Assembly: GCA_002403905.1 (NCBI GenBank)
Contig: DHIR01000170.1
Span: 1-6,587, forward strand
DNA from: Mucilaginibacter sp. UBA4741
GTDB taxonomy: Bacteria; Bacteroidota; Bacteroidia; Sphingobacteriales; Sphingobacteriaceae
Length of the DNA stretch: 6,587 bases
Reading direction: 5' to 3'
The notes below the pieces were generated by a model. It had not been told where the DNA came from. It saw nothing but the letters and a program-made list of their open reading frames with translations, and made no database searches. Below, one piece after another: positions 6,377-6,587 of the stretch; the first letter of the stretch is position 1; every line of letters starts with the position of its first letter. The position numbers and the translations under genes were made by a program.

Positions 6377-6587
6377 GGGTGAGATCGTTTTATGCCTTAT
6401 GGCGTTTGCCTTAACGCGTTGACTCACCCGGTCTACGCTTCGCTGGACCACCCTCTCTTCGCCTTTGGCGAAAAGAGGGTTTGTTATTTTTGTGTACATA
6501 AATTTGACAACTTTTAAAAAGTTGTCAAATCTCAAAGTAGCCAACCCTCTTTGCCGCTTGCGGAAGAGAGGGTCGACAAGCGAAGCG
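6377..6587. repeat. Composite hairpin-rich intergenic repeat, cut by the right window edge
   Basis: Several nested inverted repeats lie together. GGGTGAG 6377-6383 pairs with CTCACCC 6423-6429. CGCTTCGCT 6436-6444 pairs with AGCGAAGCG 6579-6587, and CCCTCTCTTC 6451-6460 with GAAGAGAGGG 6563-6572, making one large dyad. Inside are a 13-bp hairpin (6451-6463 with 6467-6479, one mismatch), a perfect 14-bp palindrome (6502-6515 with 6517-6530) and a third hairpin (6545-6556 with 6561-6572). The first and third hairpins look like diverged direct copies. No credible gene is present. The layout suggests a non-coding mobile or REP-type element upstream of the metallopeptidase gene. Confidence 0.7.
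6451..6492 (+). terminator. Hairpin with T-rich tail, possible + strand terminator
   Basis: CCCTCTCTTCGCC (6451-6463) pairs with GGCGAAAAGAGGG (6467-6479) around a TTT loop with one C-A mismatch, followed by TTTGTTATTTTTGT. It has the form of an intrinsic terminator, but no + strand gene ends nearby, so it may simply be part of the repeat element. Confidence 0.35.

Noticed and set aside
6480..6506. Possible outward + strand promoter, TTTG 6480-6483 and TAAATTTG 6499-6506
   Set aside because: The spacing of 15 bases is short and the -7 box is part of a perfect palindrome, so the match is probably a by-product of the repeat.
6350..6544. Minus-strand open frame of 64 codons at the right edge
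   Set aside because: It lies almost wholly within palindromic repeat sequence (for example FDNFLKVVKF comes from the 14-bp palindrome), so it is not a credible gene.

Overview
The window looks like chromosomal DNA from a Bacteroidota bacterium, most likely of the Sphingobacteriaceae (a Mucilaginibacter- or Pedobacter-like genome). The reasons are moderate GC with AT-rich gaps, start codons without clear Shine-Dalgarno sequences, matches to the Bacteroidota promoter element TAnnTTTG, two lipoproteins with Bacteroidota-style signal peptides, and gaps filled with hairpin-forming repeats. The genus is an inference; no rRNA or other marker is present.

Layout from left to right. Bases 3-128 hold the last 41 codons of an unidentified + strand gene, followed by a hairpin terminator (147-185) and a mostly empty gap. 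On the minus strand, 372-1115 encodes an unrecognised AT-rich lipoprotein, and 1170-1559 an HxlR-family regulator. Diverging from the regulator, 1645-2520 encodes an NmrA-like NAD(P)-binding protein of the QorB/YtfG type. The 85-bp space between these two holds a recognisable promoter and tandem TACTT-N6-AAGTA palindromes, a good candidate operator. This pair matches the known ytfG(qorB)-ytfH and qor2-qorR arrangement, so a redox or electrophile-responsive switch is the best reading.

An inverted-repeat element (2521-2603) fills the gap before glnS (2646-4304), a complete glutaminyl-tRNA synthetase. A second repeat/hairpin region starts inside the glnS stop codon and separates glnS from two convergent minus-strand envelope genes: an AmiD-like N-acetylmuramoyl-L-alanine amidase lipoprotein (4400-5311) and, upstream of it, a YpfJ-type membrane-anchored zinc metallopeptidase (5461-6324). 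A 22-codon ORF (5387-5455) lies between them. The right end (about 6377-6587) is a composite hairpin-rich repeat that runs off the window.

I see no CRISPR array, toxin-antitoxin pair, phage gene, transposase, tRNA or rRNA, and nothing that amounts to a new multi-gene system. The points most worth following up are the HxlR operator region, the three intergenic repeat elements, the small ORF between the envelope genes, and the orphan lipoprotein.
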